The notes beneath the pieces were generated by a model. The model was not told the origin of the DNA, ran no database searches, and worked only from the letters and a program-made list of their open reading frames with translations. DNA of 52,559 bases from Desulfolucanica intricata (GTDB lineage Bacteria; Bacillota; Desulfotomaculia; Desulfotomaculales; Desulfofarciminaceae): NCBI RefSeq assembly GCF_001592105.1, contig NZ_BCWE01000023.1:1-52559 (forward strand). Reading direction: 5' to 3'. Both the position numbers and the translations under genes were made by a program. Below are positions 17,492 through 28,396 of the stretch, piece by piece (within the stretch, counting starts at the first letter, position 1; every line of letters starts with the position of its first letter).

Positions 17492-19213
17492 TTAGAGTAA
17501 ACCTAATTGATGCATTTTATAATAGAGAGTGCTTCTGGGTATTTTTAGAAGTTTGGCTGCTTTTGAGCGGTTTCCGTTTGTTTGCTTCAAGGTATCTACT
17601 ATTAAATTTCTTTCAGCCTGCTGTACTGCAGTAGCCAGACTGACTTTTTGTGTTGAAGATTTATTGATTTGCTTGATTGTAGTTGGCAATACTTTTTCAT
17701 CTATAACCTCACTTTCTGTTAAAATCACCATTCTTTGAATTACATTTTTTAATTCTGTAATATTCCCCGGCCAGGAATAAGCTAACAGAGCTGCTGTTAC
17801 GGTAGGCTCAATGCGGGTAATTTTTTTTTGATAAAGCTGACAAAATTCTTCCAGATAAAAATAAGCTAATTCTGGAATATCCTCTCGTCTTTCTCTTAGA
17901 GGGGGAGGCTTAAGGGTTACTACGCTTAATCGGTAAAATAGATCTTCTCTTATTATCTTCTGTCTTAAAAGTTCTTCCGGATTGTGCTGAGTGGATGCTA
18001 TAACTCTAATGTTTGCCCGTAAGGGATTAGCTGTGACGTGAGGAAAGTGTGTCCCTCCCTCCAATACTTGGACTAGTTTTGCCTGCACATCCGGCGGCAT
18101 AGCACCGATTTCATTAAAAAAAACAGTACCGTTTTGTGCCTGTATTAATAGACCTGATTTTATTTGTTGGTCAGATGTATTCTCTTTGATTTCCGACGGT
18201 CCGAATAGTTCCTGCATGAAATTTTCAGGAGGGATAGCATCACAACTTACAATAATAAAGGCCTCTTTTGCTCTCGGGCTGGCCTGGTGAATAGAACGGG
18301 CCAGTAATTCTTTACCGGTGCCGCTTTCGCCTTGAATTAGTATATCTGCGTCAGTAGGAGCTACTTTGTAAGCAAGATCCAAAAGTGACAAAATATCTTT
18401 ATGATGGCCCTTTATGACGGCAAATGGGTTGTAATGTTTCGAAATATCGTTTATTTCTTTTTCAAGCTTTCGTACTTGGGAATTAGCTTTTGTTAACTCT
18501 TGGTTTAATTCTACTATTTCAGTAATATCTCTTTCAGCTGAGATGGCTCCGATTATTTGTTCATTGTATTTTACCGGTAAGGCGCTTAGTAAAACATGGG
18601 TTCCCGGACATGGCTGGTGGTACGAGGACCTGATCTCTTTTCTTTGTTTAATTACTTTAGTAATCAGTAAGTTAGAAAAATACTTGTCAATTTTTTCTCC
18701 GGTAATCTTATCTGCCTTAATCCCATACAATTTTTCGGCTCTCTTATTCCAAGCAATTACCCGATCCTCATGATTAATTATACATATAGCTTCTACTACT
18801 GAATCTAAGATAGTATTTATTTGAGAATTTCTATGTTTAACATTGATAATTAAATCATACATAAGTAAATCCGGTGTTATTACTCCATGAATTTTTTGGT
18901 CCTTATTATATACTACCAGTGATTGATTTAGAATATCCGGAAAAAATTCTGTAATATCCTGATGTAAATGTGATTCGTCGACTATAACAAAGTTAGTTAA
19001 CATAATACTTTTTAATTCGGTTTCAGCAGAGAGTTGTTTTTGATTTAGCTGACAGGAAGAAACTATACCCAGAAGTCTGTCAGCCATACTGATTAAGAGC
19101 ACACGTTTGTTAAAGTGGGTTATTTTTCGTGCCTGGGCAACAGTAGTTTGGGGCCCGACTATTTTAAATTCTTTTACCAGTAGTTCCTTAATCGTCAAAG
19201 TTGTTTTGCTCAT
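17492..19213 (-). CDS. Enhancer-binding-protein-like regulator (CBS-PAS-AAA+-Fis HTH) lacking the GAFTGA loop
   Basis: 573 residues: a CBS-domain pair (about 8-125), a PAS domain (about 130-240), an AAA+ domain (about 265-490) and a Fis-type HTH (last 45 residues, NRSKAAKLLKIPRSTLYYK). Walker A (GESGTGKE) and the arginine-finger region (REDLFYRL) are intact. The sigma-54 contact loop GAFTGA after ELFG is replaced by PSEIKENTSDQQIKSG, and the Walker B Asp is Asn (FFNEIG). So ATPase and sigma-54 activation are probably lost or altered. It sits 25 bases after livF and may regulate the Liv genes or the downstream trxB/propionate genes. CBS pairs often bind adenine nucleotides. Confidence 0.88.
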   Translation of the reverse strand: MSKTTLTIKELLVKEFKIVGPQTTVAQARKITHFNKRVLLISMADRLLGIVSSCQLNQKQLSAETELKSIMLTNFVIVDESHLHQDITEFFPDILNQSLVVYNKDQKIHGVITPDLLMYDLIINVKHRNSQINTILDSVVEAICIINHEDRVIAWNKRAEKLYGIKADKITGEKIDKYFSNLLITKVIKQRKEIRSSYHQPCPGTHVLLSALPVKYNEQIIGAISAERDITEIVELNQELTKANSQVRKLEKEINDISKHYNPFAVIKGHHKDILSLLDLAYKVAPTDADILIQGESGTGKELLARSIHQASPRAKEAFIIVSCDAIPPENFMQELFGPSEIKENTSDQQIKSGLLIQAQNGTVFFNEIGAMPPDVQAKLVQVLEGGTHFPHVTANPLRANIRVIASTQHNPEELLRQKIIREDLFYRLSVVTLKPPPLRERREDIPELAYFYLEEFCQLYQKKITRIEPTVTAALLAYSWPGNITELKNVIQRMVILTESEVIDEKVLPTTIKQINKSSTQKVSLATAVQQAERNLIVDTLKQTNGNRSKAAKLLKIPRSTLYYKMHQLGLL

Positions 19214-19238
19214 TAAACCCTCTCCAACCAGAGTTGCA

Positions 19239-19943
19239 TTATTGACCCAGGTAGATTTTTTTAACTTCAGGATTATTTGCCAGGTCTTTTGCTGTACCGG
19301 ATAAAACTACTTTTCCGGTTTCCAAAACATACGCCCGTTTAGCTATAGATAAGGCCATGTGGGCATTTTGTTCTACCAGTAGGATAGTTGTTCCTAAAGC
19401 GTTAATTTCTTTTATGATATCAAATATTTCTTTTACGAGAATCGGTGCGAGACCCATTGAAGGTTCATCCAGGAGTAACAGCTGTGGTTTCGACATTAGT
19501 GCCCGTCCGATAGCCAGCATTTGTTGTTCTCCTCCACTTAGAGTTCCTGCTAATTGACTTTTGCGCTCCTGAAGTCGAGGGAACCGTTTAAAAATCTGGT
19601 TTATATCATTTTTTACAGCTTCTCCTGCTTTACGGGTATAAGCACCAAGCTCCAGGTTTTCGAAGACTGTCATCCGGGTGAAGATTCTTCTTCCTTCCGG
19701 TACCTGAGAGATGCCAAGCTTAACTATTTTATGGGGAGGAAGCTTGTTCAAAGGGCTGCCTTTATATTTAACAGTACCCTCTTTAGGCTTGATCATGCCG
19801 GAAATGGTGTTTAAAGTAGTAGACTTCCCTGCCCCGTTAGCACCGATAAGCGCAACAATTTCACCTTCGTTAATCTGACAGTTGATTCCCTTTAACGCTC
19901 TAATTGCACCATACGATACATGCAGGTTTTCAATTATTAACAA
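19239..19943 (-). CDS. livF: Branched-chain amino acid ABC transporter ATPase LivF
   Basis: 234 residues, ABC ATPase with Walker A GANGAGKS, signature LSGGEQQ and Walker B LLLLDEPSMGL, ending in the YLG motif typical of LivF. It drives import by the LivHM permease. It abuts livG with one base between them and is the last Liv gene of the operon, followed by the regulator gene. Confidence 0.94.
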   Translation of the reverse strand: MLIIENLHVSYGAIRALKGINCQINEGEIVALIGANGAGKSTTLNTISGMIKPKEGTVKYKGSPLNKLPPHKIVKLGISQVPEGRRIFTRMTVFENLELGAYTRKAGEAVKNDINQIFKRFPRLQERKSQLAGTLSGGEQQMLAIGRALMSKPQLLLLDEPSMGLAPILVKEIFDIIKEINALGTTILLVEQNAHMALSIAKRAYVLETGKVVLSGTAKDLANNPEVKKIYLGQ

Positions 19944-19944
19944 C

Positions 19945-20712
19945 CTAACCCACTTCCTTCCCTAAATAGGCAGCAATTACGGCCGGGTTTCGCTGTATTT
20001 CTTCAGGACTGCCGGCGGCTATTTTTTTCCCGTAGTCAAGAACAGTAATTCTGTCGGATAAATTCATAACAAATTTCATATCATGTTCTACCAGAAAAAT
20101 AGTTATATTCTTTTGTTGAATTTTATAGATTATTTTCATTAAGGTTTGTTTTTCTTGGGAATTCATGCCGGCTGCAGGTTCATCTAAAAGCAGTAATGTT
20201 GGCAGGGCGGCCAGTGCTCTTGCAATTTCCAGGCGGCGTTGCTCACCGTAGGATAAGTTCTTAGCAATATCATCTTTTTTATTAGAGAGTTCCATTAATT
20301 CTAAAGCTTCCAGTGCTGCTTCATGAATACTTCTTTCTTCCTCTTTAACGCGGGCTAACCTGGTCAGTGCGCCAAATAAGCCAAATTTAGAACGGCAGTG
20401 CCTCCCGATTAAAACGTTTTCAAGCACAGTCAGATCTTTAAATAAACGAATATTTTGAAATGTCCTTGCGATACCAAGACTTGTTATAGTATAGGGTTTC
20501 AATCCGTTAATTGTTTTACCGCTAAATATTATTTTACCGGAAGTTGGTGCATAGATACCGGTAATTAAATTAAAAATTGTGCTTTTCCCTGCTCCGTTCG
20601 GTCCAATCAGGGCTCTTATTTTACCTTCTTCAATATTCATGTTTACCTTGTCAACAGCTATAAGTCCGCCGAAACGAATAGTTACATTTTGTAATTCCAG
20701 TAGTATAGACAT
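19945..20712 (-). CDS. livG: Branched-chain amino acid ABC transporter ATPase LivG
   Basis: 255 residues with Walker A GPNGAGKS, signature LSYGEQRR, Walker B LLLLDEPAAGM and the H-loop EHDM. LivG differs from LivF by the longer loop after Walker A and the C-terminal AAYLG. The ATG at 20712 has AGGGAG seven bases upstream; a GTG one codon earlier is possible but badly spaced. Confidence 0.94.
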   Translation of the reverse strand: MSILLELQNVTIRFGGLIAVDKVNMNIEEGKIRALIGPNGAGKSTIFNLITGIYAPTSGKIIFSGKTINGLKPYTITSLGIARTFQNIRLFKDLTVLENVLIGRHCRSKFGLFGALTRLARVKEEERSIHEAALEALELMELSNKKDDIAKNLSYGEQRRLEIARALAALPTLLLLDEPAAGMNSQEKQTLMKIIYKIQQKNITIFLVEHDMKFVMNLSDRITVLDYGKKIAAGSPEEIQRNPAVIAAYLGKEVG

Positions 20713-20772
20713 CACTTCACTCCCTGGGCAGTGCTATTAAAAATCATTATTTTTGTTGTTAGAGTACTGTAT

Positions 20773-21654
20773 TTATTTTTTCTTTCCTGAAAAAAAAGTT
20801 TTTCGTAAACTTACTCCCCCTAATAATCCGTTAGGGCGGAAAATCATCATTAGAACCATTAAAGCGCCGTAAATTAACATCCTGTAATCAGCTACGATAC
20901 GAAGAAACTCAGGAGCTAAAGTTAAGATAGTTGTCCCAAGAATGGTACCGGGAATACTTCCCAGACCACCCAAAACAACAAAAGTTAAAAATTCAAAAGA
21001 TCTGCTAAATCCAAAATCACTGGGATTTAAGTATTGCAGCAAGTGTGCGTATAATGCTCCGGCAACACCTGCACAAAAAGAGCCAACGGCAAAGGCTTGT
21101 ATTTTATACCATAGGGAATTAATGCCCATAGATTCGGCGGCTATTTCGTCCTCTCTAATTGCTACCAGGGCCCGTCCAAAACGGGAATCTTGAATCCGGT
21201 GCATGCCCCAAACGGTAACTATGACAATAAAATATACTATCAGAATACTAGTTTCCCTGGGGATCCCGGCCAGCCCGGTGGCCCCTCCGGTAATCTTCAT
21301 ATTAGTAAAGATAACCCTAACAATTTCTCCGAATCCTAATGTCGCAATACCAAGATAATCACCTGTCAGGCGCAGAGTAGGAAAGCCTAAAAGTATTGCA
21401 ATTAGAGCAGCTGTCATTCCCCCGATAATTAAAGAGAAAATGAAGGGCAGTGCTAAATTAAGGCTGATAATTGCAGATATATAAGCTCCAATACTAAAAA
21501 AAGCTGCGTGGCCGAAAGACAGCTGTCCCGTGACACCTGTAATCAGGTTTAAACCTAGAGCCGCAATGATATAGATTCCCAGCAAAGTTAATACTTGCAC
21601 GTAATAGGGATTGATTATTGAATTTAAAATATTATCCATAGTTAAATACTCCAT
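20773..21654 (-). CDS. livM: Branched-chain amino acid ABC transporter permease LivM
   Basis: 293 residues with eight or more hydrophobic segments, the GLNLITGVTGQLSFGHAAF motif after the first segment and the LivM-specific GLGSIPG loop that contacts the ATPases. It forms the membrane pore with LivH. Its start overlaps the livH stop at one base. Confidence 0.94.
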   Translation of the reverse strand: MEYLTMDNILNSIINPYYVQVLTLLGIYIIAALGLNLITGVTGQLSFGHAAFFSIGAYISAIISLNLALPFIFSLIIGGMTAALIAILLGFPTLRLTGDYLGIATLGFGEIVRVIFTNMKITGGATGLAGIPRETSILIVYFIVIVTVWGMHRIQDSRFGRALVAIREDEIAAESMGINSLWYKIQAFAVGSFCAGVAGALYAHLLQYLNPSDFGFSRSFEFLTFVVLGGLGSIPGTILGTTILTLAPEFLRIVADYRMLIYGALMVLMMIFRPNGLLGGVSLRKTFFSGKKK

Positions 21655-22526
21655 TATACTTTCTTTTGAATTGCCCGCCCTAAGAGGCCTGTGGGCTTAA
21701 ATAAAAGAACAATAATCAATAAGGTAAAGGCAACCGCATCTTTATAGGTGTCAAGTTTTGCTGCAATAGTAAAGGTTTCGGCCAGCCCCAGAAAAATTCC
21801 ACCTAACATGGCTCCGGGAATGCTGCCGATACCGCCTAGTATTGCGGCAACGAATGCTTTTAGACCAACCATTACACCCATTAACGGTGCTACCGATTTC
21901 CAGTACATGCCTACCAGTACGCCCCCTGCTGCTGCCAGAGATGAACCAAGGGCAAAAGTAAAAGAAATTACTCTGTTTACATTAATGCCCATTAGACTGG
22001 CAGTGCCGTAATCCTCTGATGCTGCACGCATGGCTTTGCCAATCTTAGTGTATTTGATTGTTAGCTGTAATCCCAGCATTAATAAACTTGATACTATCAA
22101 AATAATAATTTGAATCGTTGATATCTCGATTGGACCGATGGAATGTATGCTATTTTTAAAAACATCCGGAAAGGCTACGGGCTGTGGACCGTTGATTAAT
22201 GTCATTAAGCTTTGCAGAAAAATCGATACACCGATTGCAGATATCAAGGCTGCCAACCGGGATGATTTGCGCAGTGGACGGTAGGCAATTTGTTCAATAA
22301 TAATCCCAAGCATCATACAAGTAGCCATTGATAATAACATAGCAACCCAGATGTTTAAATTAAATATAGTTATTAAGGCAACACCCACAAAGGCCCCGAC
22401 CATATAGATTTCACCATGGGCAAAGTTTATTAGTTGAATAATTCCATATACCATGGTATAACCTAGGGCTATAAGGGCGTAAGTCGATCCCAGGGTAAGT
22501 CCGTTAATCATTTGCTGCCATAGCAT
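21654..22526 (-). CDS. livH: Branched-chain amino acid ABC transporter permease LivH
   Basis: 290 residues, hydrophobic throughout, with GSTYALIALGYTMVYG near the start and ILGGIGSIPGAM near the C-terminus, both LivH hallmarks. The ATG at 22526 is chosen because GGAGG lies eight to nine bases upstream; the frame is open further but lacks another good site. It lies about 110 bases after livK. Confidence 0.94.
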   Translation of the reverse strand: MLWQQMINGLTLGSTYALIALGYTMVYGIIQLINFAHGEIYMVGAFVGVALITIFNLNIWVAMLLSMATCMMLGIIIEQIAYRPLRKSSRLAALISAIGVSIFLQSLMTLINGPQPVAFPDVFKNSIHSIGPIEISTIQIIILIVSSLLMLGLQLTIKYTKIGKAMRAASEDYGTASLMGINVNRVISFTFALGSSLAAAGGVLVGMYWKSVAPLMGVMVGLKAFVAAILGGIGSIPGAMLGGIFLGLAETFTIAAKLDTYKDAVAFTLLIIVLLFKPTGLLGRAIQKKV

Positions 22527-22633
22527 ATTAAATATCCTCCATATAGCATTTAAGAAAAATATTTCATGAACTCGAATAAAACAGTGAACAGCCATTACGG
22601 TTGTCCGTAATGGCCGCTTAAAAATAAGTTTGA

Positions 22634-23815
22634 TTACTCGGTTGCCGGGATGGCTGCTTTAACAGTCCAGTTTTGATTTTTCACTTCCTGGAGATAAACG
22701 GGATTTTTGATGCATTCGCGATCTTCACGGAAAGTAATAGTACCGGAAACACCTTCCCAGTTTTTGGTTTTGGCAAGATAATCTTTAAACACTGTTGGAT
22801 CAGCACTGTTAGCGTTTTTCATGGCATCTGCTAATAGCATTACCGCATCATAGCCTTGTACTGAGAACATATCCGGGAGTTTACCGTTATTATTAGCTTT
22901 ATATTTTTCAATAAATGCCTTTGTCTTGTCGCTGGCTGAATTCTCATCAACCGCAAAACCGGCGTAAACCATGCTGCCTTCAACTGCTTTACCGCCCAGT
23001 TCCCATAATTTTGAGGAAAGTAAGCCGTCTCCACCCACCATAACAATATCCATACCTTGTTTGCGAATTTCTTTCATAAATAGTCCACCCTCAGTGTAGT
23101 AGCCAGTGAAAACTATACCTTTAGGCGCGTGGGGCTTAAGGGCTGTTACTTGAGCAGCAAAGTTTTGATCACCGTCTTGAATAGTTTGTTCTGCTACTAT
23201 TTCAACCCCTTGCTCTTTCATGGCATTCCGGAAAATATCTGCCAAACCTACACTGTAATCATTGTTTTTGGAATAGACTAAAGCTACTTTGTCCCAGCCC
23301 AGTTCTTCTTTACAATATTTCATCACTGCCGGAGCGGCAATGGCATCCGGAAGGGTATCCCGGTAAATATAATCTCCTATTTCAACAACACCTGTTCCTA
23401 CTGCCCCGGCAGAGAGTAATACTGTCTTACTGCCTTGAGCAATATTTGCTGCTACTTTAGTGATACCCGTGGTGGGGTCACCTACTATGGCTACAACCTT
23501 GTCTTTATTGATTAATTTTTGAGTGACTGTTGAACCTTCACTTGTTTTGCTTCCATGATCTCCTTCTACAATTTCAATTTTCTTTCCTAAAACTCCGCCT
23601 TCAGCATTGATATCTTCAGCTGCCATTTTGATGCCCTTTAAGGTTTCGATACCAAAACTGGCATGATTACCGTTTTTAGCTCCCAAAAAACCTATTTTTA
23701 TTGTTTCATCTGTTGAGCTGCTCCCTGTATTTTCACTTTGTCCGCAGCCCACGACAACCAGGGATAAGATGGCAATAGCGGTTATTAACAAAAATAATTT
23801 AGAATTCTTTAACAA
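22634..23815 (-). CDS. livK: Branched-chain amino acid-binding lipoprotein LivK/LivJ type
   Basis: 393 residues: a lipoprotein signal peptide (hydrophobic core, then VVGCGQS with the lipid-bearing Cys24), then a type I periplasmic binding protein domain (IKIGFLGAKNG, VVAIVGDPTTG, LAKTKNWEG). It captures leucine, isoleucine, valine or a related amide substrate outside the membrane. Start is TTG behind AGGAGAGG. First gene of livKHMGF; the larger gap to livH is usual because the binding protein is made in excess. Confidence 0.94.
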   Translation of the reverse strand: MLKNSKLFLLITAIAILSLVVVGCGQSENTGSSSTDETIKIGFLGAKNGNHASFGIETLKGIKMAAEDINAEGGVLGKKIEIVEGDHGSKTSEGSTVTQKLINKDKVVAIVGDPTTGITKVAANIAQGSKTVLLSAGAVGTGVVEIGDYIYRDTLPDAIAAPAVMKYCKEELGWDKVALVYSKNNDYSVGLADIFRNAMKEQGVEIVAEQTIQDGDQNFAAQVTALKPHAPKGIVFTGYYTEGGLFMKEIRKQGMDIVMVGGDGLLSSKLWELGGKAVEGSMVYAGFAVDENSASDKTKAFIEKYKANNNGKLPDMFSVQGYDAVMLLADAMKNANSADPTVFKDYLAKTKNWEGVSGTITFREDRECIKNPVYLQEVKNQNWTVKAAIPATE

Positions 23816-24019
23816 ATATGTTCCTCTCCTTTTTATTATTTAAAAATATTTAATTACTAAGTCACCTCCTGTTGTATTTTGTCTATATAAAGTCATATTT
23901 TCTACGAAAAAATAGAATTTTCCTTCCATGTGTCTAATTTATTGTTAAAAAAAATTTACTTATGTGTGCAAGAAATTGTACAATACTTTAAATGATAGTT
24001 TTTAATATCTAAAAAATAA

Positions 24020-24045
24020 ATAGAGCGGTCGGGTGACCACTCTAT
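24020..24045 (-). terminator. Hairpin terminator downstream of the methyltransferase gene
   Basis: An 11-bp stem with one mismatch (24020-24030 with 24035-24045) and a GGG-containing loop is followed on the minus strand by a T-rich tract. T residues also follow on the plus strand. It lies about 150 bases past the methyltransferase stop. The rest of 23816-24199, upstream of livK, is AT-rich; I could not settle a promoter there. Confidence 0.55.
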
Positions 24046-24199
24046 TTTATAACTTACCTTGCTAATATTTATATTTAATCTTATGTTCTTACATCTTTCA
24101 CCTCCCTGTTTTCCATTTCACATTAATATTAATATTTCAATAACTTGCTTATCTTTCCTGGAAATTGTTTCCTTGTTTTGCGAAGTAATGTATGCTTCA

Positions 24200-24943
24200 T
24201 TATTTGGGTTTTCTGGTAGCAAAAAAATGTCTTCGGCTATTTGTTTTTATAGGCTCAAAGGTAAAAGAGTCATAGGAACCCAGAAGATCAAGTCCTGCTT
24301 CTTTTAAAGCTAATTCTATTTCATAGGGAGTATAAGCTTTTTCGCGGTGTTGTTCTTTAAATTTACTATATAAATCATTTTTACGTACAAAGCTGGTTAA
24401 ATTTATTTCCCAGATATCATTGGCGCGATCATATGAACTCTGCCATATTAGCGTTAAATCCTCTTCCTCAATGACAGTAGTTTCAGGGTCAGTATTAGCG
24501 AGCCAGTGTACAGAATTTAAATCAAATATAAATAAGCCATCAGGAATTAAGTTTTGATAAACTTTCTTAAAAGCTAATTTGATATCCTCATAGTTAAGTA
24601 AATAATTTAGACCATCATGGAAACAAGTTATTAAGTCCATTTTATGGTGTAAATTCAGCTCCCTTATATCCTGTACTAAAAATTTAATGTCTAAGTTTTG
24701 CTGAATTGCTTTTTCTTGGGCAATATTTATCATTTGGGGTGACAAATCTACACCGATTACATTATACCCGCGCCGGGCAAAAGGGAAAGTAGTATTTCCG
24801 GTACCACAAGCTAAATCAGCCACATTTCGGGGCTTATAATTAAATTTCTGTAATAGCTTCTCTATGTAATCAATCCAACCTTCGAAGTCAACTCCTTGAA
24901 CAAGGTAGTCATATATGCCGGCAAGTTCGCGGTAGCGTTCCAA
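24200..24943 (-). CDS. SAM-dependent class I methyltransferase
   Basis: 247 residues with the AdoMet motif I VADLACGTGN, motif II region VIGVDLSPQMI and an acidic post-I loop. The N-terminal YDYLVQGVDFEGWIDYIE is typical of small-molecule methyltransferases near the Methyltransf_25/11 families. Substrate unknown. Starts at TTG with GAGGTG upstream. Single gene between the liv operon and adk. Confidence 0.85.
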   Translation of the reverse strand: MERYRELAGIYDYLVQGVDFEGWIDYIEKLLQKFNYKPRNVADLACGTGNTTFPFARRGYNVIGVDLSPQMINIAQEKAIQQNLDIKFLVQDIRELNLHHKMDLITCFHDGLNYLLNYEDIKLAFKKVYQNLIPDGLFIFDLNSVHWLANTDPETTVIEEEDLTLIWQSSYDRANDIWEINLTSFVRKNDLYSKFKEQHREKAYTPYEIELALKEAGLDLLGSYDSFTFEPIKTNSRRHFFATRKPK

Positions 24944-25007
24944 AACAATTCACCTCATTTTGACTGCCTAAAGCACCTTTGTAAATATAATATCCTATAA
25001 AGTGATA

Positions 25008-25037
25008 AAAAACCTCCCGGTATACCGAGAGGTTTTT
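25008..25037 (-). terminator. Rho-independent terminator of adk
   Basis: A stem of nine bases (AAAAACCTC with GAGGTTTTT) plus an inner CGGTATACCG self-complementary part lies seven bases after the adk stop codon. A T run completes it on the minus strand. Confidence 0.85.
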
Positions 25038-25043
25038 GAAGTT

Positions 25044-26064
<1,021 letters not shown>

Positions 26065-27621
26065 TTAATATCCATCTAAGGGAAGATAAACGGAAAATTT
26101 TATTTCATAACCTTCCTTACTTTGTGTTTCTATCCTTCCTTTGTGCTGATTTATTATATTTAAGGAAATATTTAAACCTAAAGCGTTTTTATCTGAATTG
26201 GGAGTATCGAATAAACTACCCTTGTTTTTGGTTTTTTCTACCTGATTTTTATAGCCTGTACCCCTTATATTTAAGCATATTTCATTTATCTGAGGGGTAA
26301 GCATTGTTTCAATGTCAAGCTTTCCTCCATTTTTAATAGATTCCATAACATTTTGGATTAAGAGTAATATTACCTGTTTGATCTGATTTGGATCCATAAG
26401 GCTTTCAGGAATGGAATCATCAGCTTTAATATTTATAAAAATATTTTTTAGAAAAGCATGGGGATCAATTATTGGGATAACTTCCCTTAATATTTCGTTA
26501 ATACATATTTTTTTAAACTGGGGAGGTTTTAATTGATCCAGCTTTAACAAATCTTGTATTATTTGATTCATTTGGTTAGTTTCACTGGCTATTGTTTTTA
26601 GATAATCATTTTGAGCTGAATTTGGGGATTTTTCAGATAATAACTGATTGAAATCTTTAATTGTCGCTAAAGTTTTATTTGTTTTATGTTCAATTTCCAT
26701 TGATGTTTGTTTATTAACTGTTAAACCTTCTCCATTTTCCAGAATCTTTTTCGTGTGTTTATGGTTTGTAAAGTCGTCGAATACTGCTACTGCACCAATC
26801 TTATTACCTTTAAAATCAAAAATTACATCAGTATTAATATTTAAATATATAACGCCGGTAGCTGTAGGGATCTCAACTTCATACAACCGGAGTCCCCTCT
26901 CATTTTTTAGTGTATCATGGAGTAGTCCAATATTTTTTAAGTGAGGGAAAACGTCATAAAAAAACCTGCCGGTTACATTTTGTTTTTTTACGTTTAACAA
27001 CCGCTCGGCCTTTTGATTCATTATTCTTATACAAAGGTTTTTATCTACGGCCACCACACCATCGGACATACATTGTAAAATTGACTCTGCACTAACCTGT
27101 AACTCTTCATAAGCATCTTTTAAGGTTTTAACCTCTATCTCCTGTATGTTTATCTGTCTTTTTTTGGATATAATTTTTTCAACAATTTCACCCAGGCTGC
27201 TGTATTTGAAAGGTTTTTTTATATAATCCATAGCCCCCAACTTCAATGCCATGGCGGCTATATCCTCACTACCGAAGGCCGTCATAATAATCACACCTGT
27301 GTTGGGGTATTGTAAGTGAATTTTTGTTAATAGTTCGAGTCCGTCTCCTCCGGGTAAAACTACATCTAAAAGAACCAGATCTATTTTTTCCTTTTGCAGG
27401 AATTCCCATGCACTCTTGGTATCCGATACACAGAATACCTCAAAACCACTCATTCCTAAATAAAGTTTTGCTGTTTCAAGGTGCATTAGCATATCATCAA
27501 CGATTAATACTTTTCCCTTATGTAATTTTCCTGGCTCCGGCTTTTCCTTTAAGCTGTTGTCTTTGTCAAAAGGAAATCCAACTAAATTACTATTTATATT
27601 CTCACTAATTCTTTTGGTCAT
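26065..27621 (-). CDS. Receiver-PAS-histidine kinase-like hybrid protein with degenerate kinase motifs
   Basis: 518 residues: an N-terminal receiver domain with the phospho-acceptor Asp in LLDVVLP and the conserved Lys in YIKKPF, a PAS domain in the middle, then an HisKA-like helical pair and an ATPase-like domain. The H box keeps its His (EHKTNKTLATIK) but lacks the usual following Glu and the Asn-Pro. The G1 box reads IRGTGYK instead of DxGxG, so ATP binding is doubtful. It may be a signal-integrating pseudokinase. The ATG at 27621 is chosen for the strong GGGAGGGG site; the frame is open 14 codons more. No partner regulator is adjacent. Confidence 0.82.
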   Translation of the reverse strand: MTKRISENINSNLVGFPFDKDNSLKEKPEPGKLHKGKVLIVDDMLMHLETAKLYLGMSGFEVFCVSDTKSAWEFLQKEKIDLVLLDVVLPGGDGLELLTKIHLQYPNTGVIIMTAFGSEDIAAMALKLGAMDYIKKPFKYSSLGEIVEKIISKKRQINIQEIEVKTLKDAYEELQVSAESILQCMSDGVVAVDKNLCIRIMNQKAERLLNVKKQNVTGRFFYDVFPHLKNIGLLHDTLKNERGLRLYEVEIPTATGVIYLNINTDVIFDFKGNKIGAVAVFDDFTNHKHTKKILENGEGLTVNKQTSMEIEHKTNKTLATIKDFNQLLSEKSPNSAQNDYLKTIASETNQMNQIIQDLLKLDQLKPPQFKKICINEILREVIPIIDPHAFLKNIFINIKADDSIPESLMDPNQIKQVILLLIQNVMESIKNGGKLDIETMLTPQINEICLNIRGTGYKNQVEKTKNKGSLFDTPNSDKNALGLNISLNIINQHKGRIETQSKEGYEIKFSVYLPLDGY

Positions 27622-27762
27622 TTCCCTACCCCTCCCCAAAATATTAGTCCTTATAAAATGCAATTTATATAATGTTGCCAGTAAGGGATTTTTAAGAACT
27701 CTTATTCAATTTTATGAAAGTGAGTGATAAAAATTACTAAATTTTATTTTACTTAATAAAGA

Positions 27763-27795
27763 AAAAGGGCATTCCTGGTAGGAAATTGCCCTTTT
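27763..27795. terminator. Bidirectional terminator-like hairpin
   Basis: AAAAGGGCA (27763-27771) pairs with TGCCCTTTT (27787-27795), with an inner TTCC/GGAA extension; A/T tracts flank both sides. It follows a short open minus-strand stretch (about 27803-27905, 30 codons, ending in VLVTMDTTAMEI) that looks like the tail of a lost gene, which I could not identify. The rest of 27622-28036 holds nothing clear. Confidence 0.6.
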
Positions 27796-28036
27796 ATTTT
27801 TGTATCATATTTCCATTGCTGTGGTGTCCATGGTAACAAGAACATTGTTATCTTTTTCAATAATGGCTTCGGTTGTATGCATACCTTCGGTAGGAATTAA
27901 CAAATATTAACCGAATGATTGGATGTTCATACATCTGCTGATAGATACATTGATTTTAATAGATTTTTAACATTGTATAAATATAACCGTAAGAAGCTCA
28001 TGTTAGAATTTATAGAAACTAAAGGATGAAGTTAAT

Positions 28037-28276
28037 TTGAAAAAATTTGTTACTAAAAAAACAACTGTAGCCGTATTTGCTGATATTCACAGTAATCTCC
28101 ACGCTTTAATCGCTGTGCTTAATGATATAGATACCCGAAAACCGGATTTTGTTTTATGTGCGGGTGATTTGGTTGGCTATGGTCCCTATCCTAATAAGGT
28201 TGTTAAGATAATTAAGGAGCTGAATATACCGACTGTTATGGGCAATTACGATGATGCCATAGGTGTAGTTATCTGA
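28037..28276 (+). pseudogene. Truncated metallophosphoesterase (N-terminal third)
   Basis: 79 codons starting with TTG, showing the first three metallophosphoesterase motifs: FADIHSN, AGDLVGYGP and GNYDDAIG. Family members of this type are about 240 residues. Here a stop comes six codons after GNYDD, and the two later His motifs are absent downstream, so the active site is incomplete. A recent truncation or deletion is likely. The intact TraB gene starts 120 bases later. Confidence 0.78.
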
Positions 28277-28396
28277 GGATAGCGAGGATGTTGGTAATAT
28301 TATATCAACAATCTGATGTAAGTTTCAATTAATCATTGTATAATTGTATAATGGTAGAAATTTTTTACCTATCAAATTATAAAAGGAAGGTAATTT

